Positions 27,810 to 37,369 of a stretch of 64,000 nt of DNA are shown piece after piece. A program made the translations under genes and the position numbers. The notes under the pieces are model-generated. The model worked only from the letters and a program-made list of their open reading frames with translations. It ran no database searches and had not been told where the DNA came from. How positions within the stretch are numbered: the stretch's first letter is position 1; the number at the start of each line of letters is the position of its first letter. Origin of the DNA: Xylanibacter oryzae DSM 17970. GTDB taxonomy: Bacteria > Bacteroidota > Bacteroidia > Bacteroidales > Bacteroidaceae. The stretch is from the NCBI RefSeq assembly GCF_000585355.1, contig NZ_KK073873.1, positions 460,703 through 524,702 on the forward strand. Direction: 5' to 3'.

Positions 27810-30800
27810 TTCTTATACTTTTTGTCTTTTGTTTCAGTCAGAGGTTTATCTCGTTGATATTTCACCATCTTGAATTTCTCGGCAAGACTTCCAAAGATGT
27901 AATACAAGCCAGGAATTATTATCAGTCCGAAGAATGTACCGAACAGCATACCTCCGATGGCTGCGTTACCAATAGTGCGGTTTCCTATTGCACCAGCTCC
28001 ATGTGCAAAGACAAGAGGAACAAGTCCGGCAATGAATGCAAATGAAGTCATCAGTATAGGACGGAAACGAGCTATAGCTCCCTCGATAGCAGCCTGTCTT
28101 ATCGGCATTCCTAGATTTCTTCGTTGCACGGAGTATTCCACCATCAGTACGGCATTCTTTCCCAATAGTCCTATCAGCATGACCATCGCCACCTGTGCAT
28201 AGATATTGTTTTCAAGCCCCATCATTTTCAGGAAGATGAATGCGCCACATATTCCGGCAGGCAGACATGTTATAATTGGCAATGGAAGTATAAAGTTCTC
28301 ATACTGTGCTGACAAAATAAGATATACGAAGACCAAACAGATAATGAATATCAGAATAGCCTGATTGCCTTGATCTACTTCATCTTTTGAAATACCAGCC
28401 CAGTCATAGTCAAAACCATGAGGTAATTTTTTTGCTGCTACTTCTTCTATAGCCTTGATAGCCTGTCCACTACTACATCCCTGCGCTGGCGCACCTGTAA
28501 CTTCAGCCGAATTGTAAAGATTGTGGCGCGTTATTTCACTCATACCATAAACCTTTTGAAGTTGCATGAAGTCGGCATAAGGCACCATTTCACCTTGGTT
28601 ATTCTTCACCGTGAGTCCCAGAAGATTGCGGGGATAAGCACGATACTGTGGACCAGCCTGGACAATTACCTTATATGGTTTTCCAAACCGAATAAAACCC
28701 GTTTCGTAATCAGAACCAATCATTGTAGACATATTATCCATAGCAGAACCTATCGTTACACCTTTCTGCTCGGCAATATCATTGTTAATACGCAACATAT
28801 ATTGTGGATAACTAGCTGAATAGAAGGTGAAAGCAGAACCGATTTCAGGTCGCTTGTTAAGTTCAGCAACAAAGTCCTTGCTCACCTTTTCCATCTGATG
28901 ATAGTCATTATTACCAGTTTTGTCTAACAAGCGGAGTTCAAATCCGGATGCTGCACCATATCCTGGTATCGAAGGCGGTTGGAAAAATTCTATGTCAGCT
29001 CCAGTGATAGACTTGCATTTCTTTTCAAGATCAGCAATAATTTCCTTTGCAGTATGTTTACGATCTTTCCATGACTTCAAGTTTATCAGACAAGAACCTG
29101 AGTTAGCACTAGTTCCCTCAGAAAGGATTTCATATCCTGCAAGAGAAGAAACACTCTGAACGCCATCTTCTTTCTCAACGATGTTCAACAACTGATGAGC
29201 CACCATATTAGTTCGCTCTATTGTTGAACCCGGTGGAGTATCAATAATGGCATAAACCATACCTTGATCTTCTTCTGGAATAAAACCAGATGGAAGAGAA
29301 TTATTTACAAAAAATGCAATGATGCACAATAATAGAAGCAAAGGCAATGTGACAAATTTGTTGGAAACTGTATGCTCCAACACCTTATTATATCTAATAA
29401 CACCCTTGTTAAATCCTGCATTAAACTTATCGAGTAGCTTGTGAAGCCATGACTTTTTAATATTCTTATCCTGTTCTCTAGTCAATATAAGCGCACAAAG
29501 TGCAGGGGTAAGCGTCAAGGCCACAAATCCAGAAAGGATAATACTTGAAGCCATTGTGATTGAGAACTGACGATAGAATATACCTTCAGGTCCTCCCATA
29601 AAGGCAACAGGGATAAATACCGAAGCCATTACAAGCGTTATGGCAACAATAGCTCCACTGATCTCTTTCATCGCTTCCTGTGTTGCCTCCAAAGGCGAAA
29701 GATTTTCTGTGGCTATCTTCACATTGACAGCCTCAATCACCACTATCGCGTCGTCCACCACTATACCGATAGCCATGACAAGAGCGAAAAGGGATATCAT
29801 ATTTAGCGTTATGCCGAAAGCCGACATCACGGCGAAACTTCCTATCAACGATACAGGTACAGCCATACATGGTATGATTGCAGACCGCCAGTCACCAAGG
29901 AATATAAGCACAACGATTGCTACAAGTACGAACGCCTCAAAAAGTGTATGTATAACCTTATCTATTGACGCATCAAGGAATCGACTGATATCATAACTCA
30001 ACTCATAATGCATACCCTTAGGCATGTCTTTCTGCAGTTTTGCCATTGTCTTTTTTACGTTCTGAATAACATCACGAGCATTTGAGCCATAAGCTTGCTT
30101 CAACGTTATAGCAGCAGAAGGATGGCCATTAAGAGTAGAATAGATATCATACATCTCGGTTCCAAAATCTATAGTTGCAACATCTTTAAGACGTACAAAC
30201 TGTCCATTAGGATTAGACTTCAATATAATATTTCCATACTCTTCTGGTGTCGTATATCGGCCTGGATATTTCAACACATACTCAAAACTTTCAGGTCGCT
30301 TACCAGAACTCTCACCAAGTTTACCTGGTGAAGCTTCGATACTCTGATCTTCCAAAGCCTGAGTAACATCATCTGCAGACAAATTGTAGGCAGTTAGTTT
30401 ATCAGGTTTCAACCATACACGCATCGCATAGTTACGAGTACCTAGAATATCCAAGCTACCCATACCGTCTACACGTTCCAATTCAGGAGATATATTTATA
30501 TCTGCATAGTTGAAAAGAAACTTCTGATCAGCTTTTGGGTCATTACTGTATATATTTATATACATAAGGATGTTAGGTTCCTCACGCGAAATCTTAACAC
30601 CTTCACGTACAACGGCTGGTGGTAACTTATTAATAGCCGCCGAAACTCGGTTCTGTACATTAATAGCATCCACATTAGGATCTGTTCCCAATTTGAATAC
30701 CACATTAATCTCACCCTCACCATCATTACCAGCATTCGACTCAATATATTTCATGCCAGGAACGCCGTTAAGAGCTTGCTCCAAAGGAATAACAACAGCC

Positions 30801-30976
30801 TTTATCAGCAATTCATTGTTAGCACCTGGATAGTCGGCTATAACGTTAACCTTAGGAGGTGATATAGAAGGATATTGGGTAATAGGCAAATTGATCAGCG
30901 ACAAGAAACCTATAAACACAATAACAAGAGAAACGACGATTGCAAGAACCGGTCTACGAATAAACTTTTTGAACAT
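27806..30976 (-). CDS. RND multidrug efflux permease (HAE1, AcrB/MexF-like)
   Basis: Inner-membrane proton-driven drug pump of 1056 residues, the normal AcrB size. It opens with FIRRPVLAIVVSLVIVFIG, carries the acidic proton-relay residues in the membrane helix ALVMAIGIVVDDAIVVIEAV, and has the two periplasmic porter modules (FNYADINISPELERVDG, IPEEDQGMVYAIIDTPPG). It begins 2 bp after the adaptor gene. Substrates (drugs, bile salts or dyes) cannot be told from sequence. Confidence 0.95.
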   Translation of the reverse strand: MFKKFIRRPVLAIVVSLVIVFIGFLSLINLPITQYPSISPPKVNVIADYPGANNELLIKAVVIPLEQALNGVPGMKYIESNAGNDGEGEINVVFKLGTDPNVDAINVQNRVSAAINKLPPAVVREGVKISREEPNILMYINIYSNDPKADQKFLFNYADINISPELERVDGMGSLDILGTRNYAMRVWLKPDKLTAYNLSADDVTQALEDQSIEASPGKLGESSGKRPESFEYVLKYPGRYTTPEEYGNIILKSNPNGQFVRLKDVATIDFGTEMYDIYSTLNGHPSAAITLKQAYGSNARDVIQNVKKTMAKLQKDMPKGMHYELSYDISRFLDASIDKVIHTLFEAFVLVAIVVLIFLGDWRSAIIPCMAVPVSLIGSFAVMSAFGITLNMISLFALVMAIGIVVDDAIVVIEAVNVKIATENLSPLEATQEAMKEISGAIVAITLVMASVFIPVAFMGGPEGIFYRQFSITMASSIILSGFVALTLTPALCALILTREQDKNIKKSWLHKLLDKFNAGFNKGVIRYNKVLEHTVSNKFVTLPLLLLLCIIAFFVNNSLPSGFIPEEDQGMVYAIIDTPPGSTIERTNMVAHQLLNIVEKEDGVQSVSSLAGYEILSEGTSANSGSCLINLKSWKDRKHTAKEIIADLEKKCKSITGADIEFFQPPSIPGYGAASGFELRLLDKTGNNDYHQMEKVSKDFVAELNKRPEIGSAFTFYSASYPQYMLRINNDIAEQKGVTIGSAMDNMSTMIGSDYETGFIRFGKPYKVIVQAGPQYRAYPRNLLGLTVKNNQGEMVPYADFMQLQKVYGMSEITRHNLYNSAEVTGAPAQGCSSGQAIKAIEEVAAKKLPHGFDYDWAGISKDEVDQGNQAILIFIICLVFVYLILSAQYENFILPLPIITCLPAGICGAFIFLKMMGLENNIYAQVAMVMLIGLLGKNAVLMVEYSVQRRNLGMPIRQAAIEGAIARFRPILMTSFAFIAGLVPLVFAHGAGAIGNRTIGNAAIGGMLFGTFFGLIIIPGLYYIFGSLAEKFKMVKYQRDKPLTETKDKKYKK

Positions 30977-30978
30977 AA

Positions 30979-32058
30979 TTAGTCGGCTTTTAGTTTTATA
31001 GACTGCATCACTTCAGCCGGACTCTTATAACGGATAGAAATACGATCTCCGTCCTTCACCTTCTGTATACCGTCTATCAAAATTTTGTCAGTAACTGACA
31101 AACCTGATGTTACTACATATATATTTTGTTTTTCAAAAGCTATTTTTATAGGACGCGCATGAACATAACCACCGGCATCAACAACAAAAACATATTTCTG
31201 ATCTTGAATCTCATAAGTTGCCTGCTGAGGAATGAGCATCGCATTTCTTGCAGGAATATTCATTCTAACAGTACCAGTCTCACCATTTCTAAGAATATGA
31301 TTAACATTAGCAAACTTAGCACGGAAAGAAATATTACCTGTTCCATTGTCAAACTCTCCCTCTACATTCTGAAAATATCCTTTTGCAGGGAATGTTGTTC
31401 CGTTTGCAAGAATAAGAGTAAGTGGCAGTTTATTTCTCTCTGCAGCATGCTGTTGATAATCCAGATATTCTGGTTCTGACACATTGAAGTAAACATATAC
31501 ATTATTATTATCAGAAAGACTTGAAATCAAGTCACCATCTTGCAACAGACTACCTCTCTTGTTTGGTATTCTTCCTAAAATACCAGTAAAAGGAGCGCGA
31601 ATAAGCGACAACTGCTTGTGCTCAGTGGCAATACGATAATCTGCCATTGCCGCAGTCAACTTAGCTTTTGCCATCTTGCGAGCATTCTTTGACACAATAT
31701 TATTTGCAGCCAAAGTAGAAGTATTCTGTAAATCAATGCGAGCCTGCTCAGCTTCAGCTTTTGCCTTTTCTACTTCCTGCTGTGCCCCAACCATAAGAAG
31801 ACGGAACAAAGGCTGACCGGCTCTAACCACCTGTCCTTCGTCAACATATATATCTTGAAGTATACCACCTTGTTGTGCTCTAATCTCAATATTTTTTTGC
31901 GACTGTATATTAGCTACATAGTCTTTTGAGATAGACGTATTTGTCACTTCCGGAGTTGTAACTGAATAAACAGTAGATACATCCTTTTCTTTAGTAGATT
32001 TACAACTTGTTGTTATCAGCGCCATACCAACGGCAAAAATAAACATTTGTTTATTCAT
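30979..32058 (-). CDS. RND efflux periplasmic adaptor lipoprotein (AcrA/MexE-like)
   Basis: Membrane-fusion protein linking permease and channel. 359 residues: lipobox LITTSC (Cys about 19), a lipoyl half-motif (IEIRAQQGGILQDIYVDEGQVVRAG), a helical hairpin (about 90-150), the second lipoyl half (LIRAPFTGILGRIPNKRGSL) and a beta-barrel. It is the first gene of the three-gene pump operon. A reverse-strand TACTTTTG (32092-32085) about 27 nt upstream of the ATG is a possible -7 box. Confidence 0.93.
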   Translation of the reverse strand: MNKQMFIFAVGMALITTSCKSTKEKDVSTVYSVTTPEVTNTSISKDYVANIQSQKNIEIRAQQGGILQDIYVDEGQVVRAGQPLFRLLMVGAQQEVEKAKAEAEQARIDLQNTSTLAANNIVSKNARKMAKAKLTAAMADYRIATEHKQLSLIRAPFTGILGRIPNKRGSLLQDGDLISSLSDNNNVYVYFNVSEPEYLDYQQHAAERNKLPLTLILANGTTFPAKGYFQNVEGEFDNGTGNISFRAKFANVNHILRNGETGTVRMNIPARNAMLIPQQATYEIQDQKYVFVVDAGGYVHARPIKIAFEKQNIYVVTSGLSVTDKILIDGIQKVKDGDRISIRYKSPAEVMQSIKLKAD

Positions 32059-32478
32059 ATTTTAACTAAATAAATTTATGGGTGCAAAAGTACTTATATT
32101 TAAAGTAGAAAGTCATAATAATCACTTAAAAGAACTTAAAGTGGAATTAAAAGTTTCTAATATGTATTCATGGCAAACAAGCCAAAAAAACACTCGGCGT
32201 CGCCTATCGTTATTTTGACAGGCTCCGCCGATGTTTTACCTAGTGAGATAATGTTATCCGCAAACAATATTAAACAATATAAAACAAACGTTCTTTTAAT
32301 TTTCATACTTTATTCTTGTTATATTTGTGGCAAAATTACATCCTTTTTATGTTAGAAATTAAGAAATCCGATTACATTGTTCTTATCTGAAATTAGAAAG
32401 TGATTAGAAAAATGTTACAGAAATTTCTTGTTTATGGCTTTTTATGCCTAAATTTGCCAACAGAAAAATTATATATAG
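32059..32478. other. Divergent intergenic region between RND operon and FKBP gene
   Basis: 420 bp with no gene I can support. It holds a GC-rich imperfect hairpin (TCGGCG...CGCCGA, about 32195-32234) in otherwise AT-rich DNA, a -7-like box for the adaptor gene (32085-32092) and a promoter-like TTG (32428-32430), 18 nt, TAAATTTG (32449-32456) ahead of the FKBP gene. Confidence 0.5.
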
Positions 32479-32874
32479 ATGGGTAAGAAACAATACAAAG
32501 AAGATAATCAATACTTTTTGGTGTCAAAATCGCATGAGCCGGATGTTAAGAAACTTTCAGATGGAATCTTGTACAAAGAACTTAAGAATGGCGATGGACC
32601 GTCACCAACACCTGACAGTATAGTATCAGTATACTATAAGGGAATGCTTATAAGTGGTAAAGTTTTTGATGACAATACAGACGGTAACTGTGCAGAAGCT
32701 CTTCGTCTTAAAGATCTTATAGCAGGTTGGCAGATAGCCCTTCTGCGTATGCATGTAGGTGATAAATGGGAAATCTGTATCCCTTCTGAATTAGGATATG
32801 GTAAGGATGGTTCTTTACGTATACCAAAAAATTCAACACTTATTTTTGAAATTGAACTCGTGGGATTAGCTTAA
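32479..32874 (+). CDS. FKBP-type peptidyl-prolyl cis-trans isomerase
   Basis: 131 residues, cytosolic (no signal peptide), covering one FKBP domain: DSIVSVYYKGMLISGKVFDDN, the hydrophobic-pocket IAGWQIALLRMHVGDKWEICI and IPKNSTLIFEIELVGL. It catalyses prolyl isomerisation in protein folding. Short for the Bacteroidota FKBPs, many of which are exported lipoproteins. It ends just before a hairpin (32885-32928). Confidence 0.93.
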   Translation: MGKKQYKEDNQYFLVSKSHEPDVKKLSDGILYKELKNGDGPSPTPDSIVSVYYKGMLISGKVFDDNTDGNCAEALRLKDLIAGWQIALLRMHVGDKWEICIPSELGYGKDGSLRIPKNSTLIFEIELVGLA

Positions 32875-32884
32875 TTTCGTTTTG

Positions 32885-32931
32885 TAATATGGAAATATAT
32901 AATCGTGTTGTTCTGTATTTCCATATTATTA
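32885..32931 (+). terminator. Inverted repeat after the FKBP gene, probable terminator
   Basis: 13-bp perfect arms TAATATGGAAATA (32885-32897) and TATTTCCATATTA (32916-32928) starting 10 bp after the stop codon, followed by TTATTC. Confidence 0.6.
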
Positions 32932-32971
32932 TTCTATACTACGTATTTCGCTTATTTATCGGTATAAAAAT

Positions 32972-33002
32972 TTGTTTTAGTTTTTAAATAGACATACCTT
33001 TG
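32972..33002 (+). promoter_or_regulatory. Promoter of the AC-tract lipoprotein locus
   Basis: TTG 32972-32974, 20-nt spacer, TACCTTTG 32995-33002. The predicted start site near 33007 lies about 24 nt before the ATG at 33031, which argues that translation starts upstream of the AC tract. Confidence 0.8.
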
Positions 33003-33030
33003 AATTTACAAAAATAATTAATAAAAAGAT

Positions 33031-33153
<123 letters not shown>

Positions 33154-33158
33154 ATTTT

Positions 33159-34304
33159 TTGAAGAAGATATATTTTATATCTTCAAAAAATTGGTCAATT
33201 TTATTTTTTTTGCCGTTTTTAGCCTATCTAGGCAGCTATATTCGTGCCCATATTTTTGCGTCAAAATCCGTTTCCTCTCTTGCTTTTTTATGTATATTTC
33301 TTATGTCATGTGCGTCAGAAACGTCTGTACCGGGATCAGACTTTTCAGATATTTCATTGATACATCTGGATCTGTCCTCCAATAAGTCAGACAGTACCGG
33401 TAATACAACCAGGGCGAACGGTACACTTCTCTATTATGGGGTATACAACTATACTTCAGGCCGGCAGGGAACTAATACAACCCAGGCCAGTATCGTAATG
33501 CTTAACAAGCCTGTAACATTAAGAGTAGTTGTACGCCAGCTTAAGGAAACCTTTGGAAATGGTTCATATAGTGTCGTCATTTCAGGCTTCCGCAGTATGA
33601 TGACCTTTACCGGTCAGATTACGGGCGATTCAATAGATTACAGTCCACAGTCTGCGTTTGATAGTAACAATCAGCTTGTAACAGATGCTGTCCGTTCATT
33701 CCCCAACAAGACAGGCGAGCATGTTACAGTATCTGTATACCAAAATCCAAGCGGAGGTAAGTCTAATGCCAAAACCTCAAATTCTACATATGGAACCTTG
33801 ATATGGAGTACCACATTAAAGACGGCTTACGAAGATATTGCTAGCGGTTATATAGGCACAATAGATAAGAATATGGCCAATACATCCACAAACTATGCTT
33901 ACTATTATTGCCACAATTACAGTGATGGTACAACAAAGTCTTTTACAAACAGCGGTTGGTATCTCCCAAGTGCAGGCGATTGGTGGGATGTGACTGCAAA
34001 TTTGGGAAGCTTTTCAGATGCACAGAAGACAACGATAAAGTCAAATCAGACCAATACTACATCTCTTGGTGCATATGTGATAACAGGTCTGCCAAGTACG
34101 TATTTTGATAGTTTTAACACGAAACTGTCAGCAGCAGGTGGAGATCAAATAAAACTTGGTTCAGGTGCCTATTATTTTTGGTGCGCGTCAGAGATCGGTG
34201 GTAGTTATGCTGTGCGCGTCCTCTTCGTCAGTTCTTACGTCTACTTGAACAGCGACAATAAGATTAGCGGTTATAACTATGTTAGGGCGGTACTAGCATA
34301 TTAA
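33159..34304 (+). CDS. Surface lipoprotein with C-type-lectin-like (FISUMP/DUF1566) C-terminus
   Basis: In this frame the first candidate start is TTG at 33159; there is no good ATG, and the frame stays open upstream into the AC tract. A hydrophobic stretch ends in the lipobox FLMSC (Cys about 51 from the TTG), then mature residues beginning ASETS. The N-terminal half is fimbrillin-like beta-rich. The C-terminal 120 residues (GWYLPSAGDWWD, YYFWCASEIGGS, YNYVRAVLAY) match the FISUMP/DUF1566 fold, related to C-type lectins and found on fimbrial tip proteins. In codons 34215-34256, 11 of 14 end in C, unlike the rest of the gene. Expression probably depends on the AC-tract length. Confidence 0.75.
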   Translation: MKKIYFISSKNWSILFFLPFLAYLGSYIRAHIFASKSVSSLAFLCIFLMSCASETSVPGSDFSDISLIHLDLSSNKSDSTGNTTRANGTLLYYGVYNYTSGRQGTNTTQASIVMLNKPVTLRVVVRQLKETFGNGSYSVVISGFRSMMTFTGQITGDSIDYSPQSAFDSNNQLVTDAVRSFPNKTGEHVTVSVYQNPSGGKSNAKTSNSTYGTLIWSTTLKTAYEDIASGYIGTIDKNMANTSTNYAYYYCHNYSDGTTKSFTNSGWYLPSAGDWWDVTANLGSFSDAQKTTIKSNQTNTTSLGAYVITGLPSTYFDSFNTKLSAAGGDQIKLGSGAYYFWCASEIGGSYAVRVLFVSSYVYLNSDNKISGYNYVRAVLAY

Positions 34305-34332
34305 TCTATTTATTACTTTGAAATTTAAAAAA

Positions 34333-34470
34333 ATGAAGAATCAGTTAATTACTGCCTTTAGACGGCCGACACATAAAAAAATCTGTTTAATGGCATTATC
34401 TGAGGAGCGTCCAATATATAGGCAACTGGTAGCAGAGAGAGTAAAATCATTTCCACGCTTTTATCGTTAA
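34333..34470 (+). CDS. Possible small protein, unknown
   Basis: A 45-residue frame beginning MKNQLITAFRRPTHKK, 28 bp after the lipoprotein gene and on the same strand. It is basic and has no recognisable domain. It overlaps, on the opposite strand, a frame encoding a membrane-like peptide (34358-34603), so at most one is likely real. Confidence 0.25.
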   Translation: MKNQLITAFRRPTHKKICLMALSEERPIYRQLVAERVKSFPRFYR

Positions 34471-34603
34471 ACGTTTTGATATAAGATATAACAAGCATCA
34501 TGCCCGTAATTATGATGAACGAAGAAATAGATGTGGGTCGACTCGATTCCTTCCCGTTTCTATTATCTCGCAGTGTCGACAAATATATTCTCAGTGGAGA
34601 CAC
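34358..34603 (-). CDS. Small putative membrane protein, unknown
   Basis: 81 residues with two predicted membrane helices (about 28-42 and 50-66) after a charged start MSPLRIYLSTLRDNRNGKESS. The pattern (KxSSRP followed by two helices) resembles small inner-membrane proteins seen in Bacteroidota mobile regions, but I cannot name a family. Antisense to a 45-codon frame on the + strand. Confidence 0.4.
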   Translation of the reverse strand: MSPLRIYLSTLRDNRNGKESSRPTSISSFIIITGMMLVISYIKTFNDKSVEMILLSLLPVAYILDAPQIMPLNRFFYVSAV

Positions 34604-34720
34604 CCCCGTGTTGTCACCTGTGGTCGTGAGATTACAGCGGTCATAATGTACGGCATGATGCTTTTAAAATAAAAGCATCAGATGTCATCTGATACATGTA
34701 CATTAAAAAAAAGTAATATC

Positions 34721-35428
34721 ATGAGAATAAAAGAGAAGTCATTAGAAATGGAGCATGCAGGAGGCATAAAGAATGCCTTCCTTCATAATATGAGTCATGA
34801 AATACGTACGCCCTTAAATTCAATAGTAGGTTTTATGCAGCTACTGGATACAGATGTAACCGCCGAAGAGCATGATCTCTTTGTAGGTATCATACATCAG
34901 AATACCGAACTGCTGGTACATATGATAGACAATATGCTCCTGATGGCCTCTCTTGAATGCGGTGAGTATCCCATATCCCCGATAGAGTTTGATATCAGCT
35001 CACTGATGCACGACCTGGCAGAAGCCCTGCACGGCTATATTCATGCAGGCGTAGAACTGAAAGTAAAGGTACACAAACCGCAGTATGTACGTTTAGACCT
35101 TAATAGCCTTAGACGAGTGCTGAAAGCCTTGATACTGAATGCCAACAAGTTTACACCAAAAGGCAGCATAACAGTAGATTATAATGTAGACGGTGATATG
35201 TTTAATGTGTCTGTGGCTGATACCGGCATCGGCATAGCTGTGGAAGACCGTAAGAGAATATTTGGTAAGTTTGAGAAACTGGACCATTTCTCTCAGGGAT
35301 TAGGTTTAGGTCTGCCGATATGCAAGGCTATAGTTAAAAAGTTAGGCGGTAGGATAGGAGTGCAGTCAAAACTCGGATGCGGGTCTACATTCCGGTTTAG
35401 TGTGCCATATTGCGATAGACGCGAATAG
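34721..35428 (+). CDS. Orphan histidine kinase core without sensor domain
   Basis: Starting from MRIKEKSLEMEHAGG (an upstream in-frame ATG at 34682 adds 13 residues). About 235 residues holding only HisKA (NMSHEIRTPLNSIVGFMQLL with the phospho-His) and HATPase (LILNANKF, ADTGIGI, GLGLGLPICKAI). No sensor, membrane segment or receiver domain is present, and no response regulator is adjacent. The core resembles the C-terminal part of Bacteroidota hybrid or TPR-linked kinases; this copy may be a truncated derivative, or it may get its input from a partner protein. Confidence 0.85.
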   Translation: MRIKEKSLEMEHAGGIKNAFLHNMSHEIRTPLNSIVGFMQLLDTDVTAEEHDLFVGIIHQNTELLVHMIDNMLLMASLECGEYPISPIEFDISSLMHDLAEALHGYIHAGVELKVKVHKPQYVRLDLNSLRRVLKALILNANKFTPKGSITVDYNVDGDMFNVSVADTGIGIAVEDRKRIFGKFEKLDHFSQGLGLGLPICKAIVKKLGGRIGVQSKLGCGSTFRFSVPYCDRRE

Positions 35429-35461
35429 CGTCACGCAATACGACATAAACCATTTTTACAA

Positions 35462-37318
35462 TTATGCTACGAGTTTCAACCTAAGACTGTTTAGAACCAC
35501 GCTCACACTGCTCATAGCCATCAAGGCACTTGCCCACATAGGTGTAATCTGAAAGTCGCAAACCTTATATAATACACCCGCAGCAAGTGGTATACATATT
35601 ATGTTATAGATAAAGGCCCAAAACAGATTCTCATAAATCATACGAGTAGTCTTTCTGCTTAATAATATAGCATCAGGTATGCGGCGTAGGTCTGAACCCA
35701 TAAGCGTAACCTGAGCTACATCCATAGCAATATCAGTACCTTTACCCATGGCAATGCTCACATCGGCAGCTGCAAGAGCCTGCGAGTCGTTGATGCCGTC
35801 GCCTACCATAGCCACGTGCTTGCCTTCGGCTTGCAATTTCCTTACCAGATTCTCTTTGTCTTGAGGCATAACCTTGGATTGATAATGCTTAATACCGGCT
35901 TTCTCGGCCCAATAACGTGCGGCCTCGTCTTTATCTCCACTCATCATATAGACATCTATACCTTGGCTCTGCAGACTATCCATAGCCTCGCGCGCATGCG
36001 GCTTCAATGTTTCACGTTCTTCTAAGCTAAGAGCGTCTGACCGGGTGAAGTCAACGTCCTTGTTGGGTTCGGTAAGAGTTCCTGTCTTGTCTATAACCAT
36101 GGCATCTACCTTGCGTATATTCTCAAGCGCTGTAGCGTCTTTGATAAGTATATTTTTTTGAGCAGCCTTGCCAATGCCTACCATTAGGGCAGTAGGAGTG
36201 GCCAGCCCCATAGCGCACGGACAGGCTATTACCAGTACAGATACTGCCGATGTGATGGCATGTGGCAGCATAGCTGTACCGCCTACAATCCACCATACGA
36301 TGAATGTGACTATAGAGATTGCCAATATCGAAGGTACAAATATCATAGCTACCTTGTCAACAACCCTCTGTACAGGTGCTTTTGAGCCCTGAGCTTCTTG
36401 TACCATCTTTATGATATGGGCAAGCATAGTCTTGCTGCCCACCTCTTCGGCTTTAAAGCGGGCTATACCCTGTTTTACCATGGTTCCGGTCATCAGTTTG
36501 TCGCCTTGAGTCTTGCTTACAGGTACAGGCTCGCCACTTATCATGCTTTCGTCAACATAAATGTCTCCTTTGATGATAGTTCCGTCTACCGGCACCTTAT
36601 TACCCTGATGTATTTCTATCATATCACCGGGTTTAAGTGTAGAGATTGGTACTTCGCTTACGTTATCTCCATCAACAAGCAGGGCTGTCTTGGGGGCCAG
36701 TCCCATCAAAGCCCGTATGGCAGATGCAGTACCGTCTTTGGCACATTCCTCCATAAGTCGGCCGGTTAGTACAAAGGTGATAATCATAACCGATGCATCG
36801 TAATAGTGCATGGTACTGAAATTACTGAATATGAAAGCCACACAGGTACTTAGTGCCACCAATGTATCCATGTTTGCCATGCCGTGGAGCAACTGTTTTG
36901 ATGTATTGACATAAAACTGCCGACCGCAATATATGATGTTCAATAGTGCCAATAGCATCATTGTCTGGTTGGATATGTTATCGTTGCCAATATTGATCCA
37001 TCCCATAGACAGACTCATCGTGAGTATAGCAAAAATCCATGATACAACGACTTTACGCCTCAGATTCCTGTAGGCATTCTTTTCTATTTCCACTACAGAG
37101 CGCTCTTCTTCTATCACAAGGTCATAACCAATCTTAATCACCTCGTCTTTCATTGTCTGAGGTGATATCACTTTATCGTCATACTCTATCAGAGCCGTGC
37201 GTGCTGCGAAATTGACGGCCGCCGATGTTACTCCTTGCAGAGAATTGAGCTTTTTCTCTACATTAGTAGCGCAACCTGCGCATGCCATCCCGAGGACAGC
37301 TATAGTTTTCTTTTCCAT
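35462..37318 (-). CDS. copA: Copper-type P1B ATPase lacking a normal nucleotide-binding domain
   Basis: Inner-membrane metal exporter. Present: N-terminal HMA domain with GMACAGCATNVEK (CxxC), the actuator TGE-type loop (MISGEPVPVSK), the metal-site CPCAMGLATP, the phosphorylation motif DKTGTLTEP, MVGDGIND and C-terminal membrane helices. Missing: the usual N-domain of about 110 residues with its SEHPLA motif; only about 37 residues (from PNKDVD to EAMDSL) join DKTGT to the MSGDK part of the P-domain. At 618 residues it is shorter than standard CopA (over 700). No frame break is visible and the rest is intact, so the form looks selected. It follows an exported barrel-like protein gene by 51 bp. 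Confidence 0.88.
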   Translation of the reverse strand: MEKKTIAVLGMACAGCATNVEKKLNSLQGVTSAAVNFAARTALIEYDDKVISPQTMKDEVIKIGYDLVIEEERSVVEIEKNAYRNLRRKVVVSWIFAILTMSLSMGWINIGNDNISNQTMMLLALLNIIYCGRQFYVNTSKQLLHGMANMDTLVALSTCVAFIFSNFSTMHYYDASVMIITFVLTGRLMEECAKDGTASAIRALMGLAPKTALLVDGDNVSEVPISTLKPGDMIEIHQGNKVPVDGTIIKGDIYVDESMISGEPVPVSKTQGDKLMTGTMVKQGIARFKAEEVGSKTMLAHIIKMVQEAQGSKAPVQRVVDKVAMIFVPSILAISIVTFIVWWIVGGTAMLPHAITSAVSVLVIACPCAMGLATPTALMVGIGKAAQKNILIKDATALENIRKVDAMVIDKTGTLTEPNKDVDFTRSDALSLEERETLKPHAREAMDSLQSQGIDVYMMSGDKDEAARYWAEKAGIKHYQSKVMPQDKENLVRKLQAEGKHVAMVGDGINDSQALAAADVSIAMGKGTDIAMDVAQVTLMGSDLRRIPDAILLSRKTTRMIYENLFWAFIYNIICIPLAAGVLYKVCDFQITPMWASALMAMSSVSVVLNSLRLKLVA

Positions 37319-37369
37319 TTGTTTTTCTTTTGAAGATGATAATTAATACTGTTGCAAAGTGGCGCAGAA

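Noticed and set aside
32195-32234. GC-rich hairpin as a terminator
   Set aside because: No gene ends nearby on either strand and no T-run follows; its role is unknown.
32170-32355. 61-residue frame in the RND/FKBP intergenic region
   Set aside because: No homology, promoter or codon pattern supports it, and it runs through the GC-rich hairpin.
33159-33161. TTG at 33159 as a secure start codon
   Set aside because: TTG starts are rare here, the frame is open upstream, and a promoter plus ATG lie before the AC tract; it is kept only as the left edge of the visible frame.
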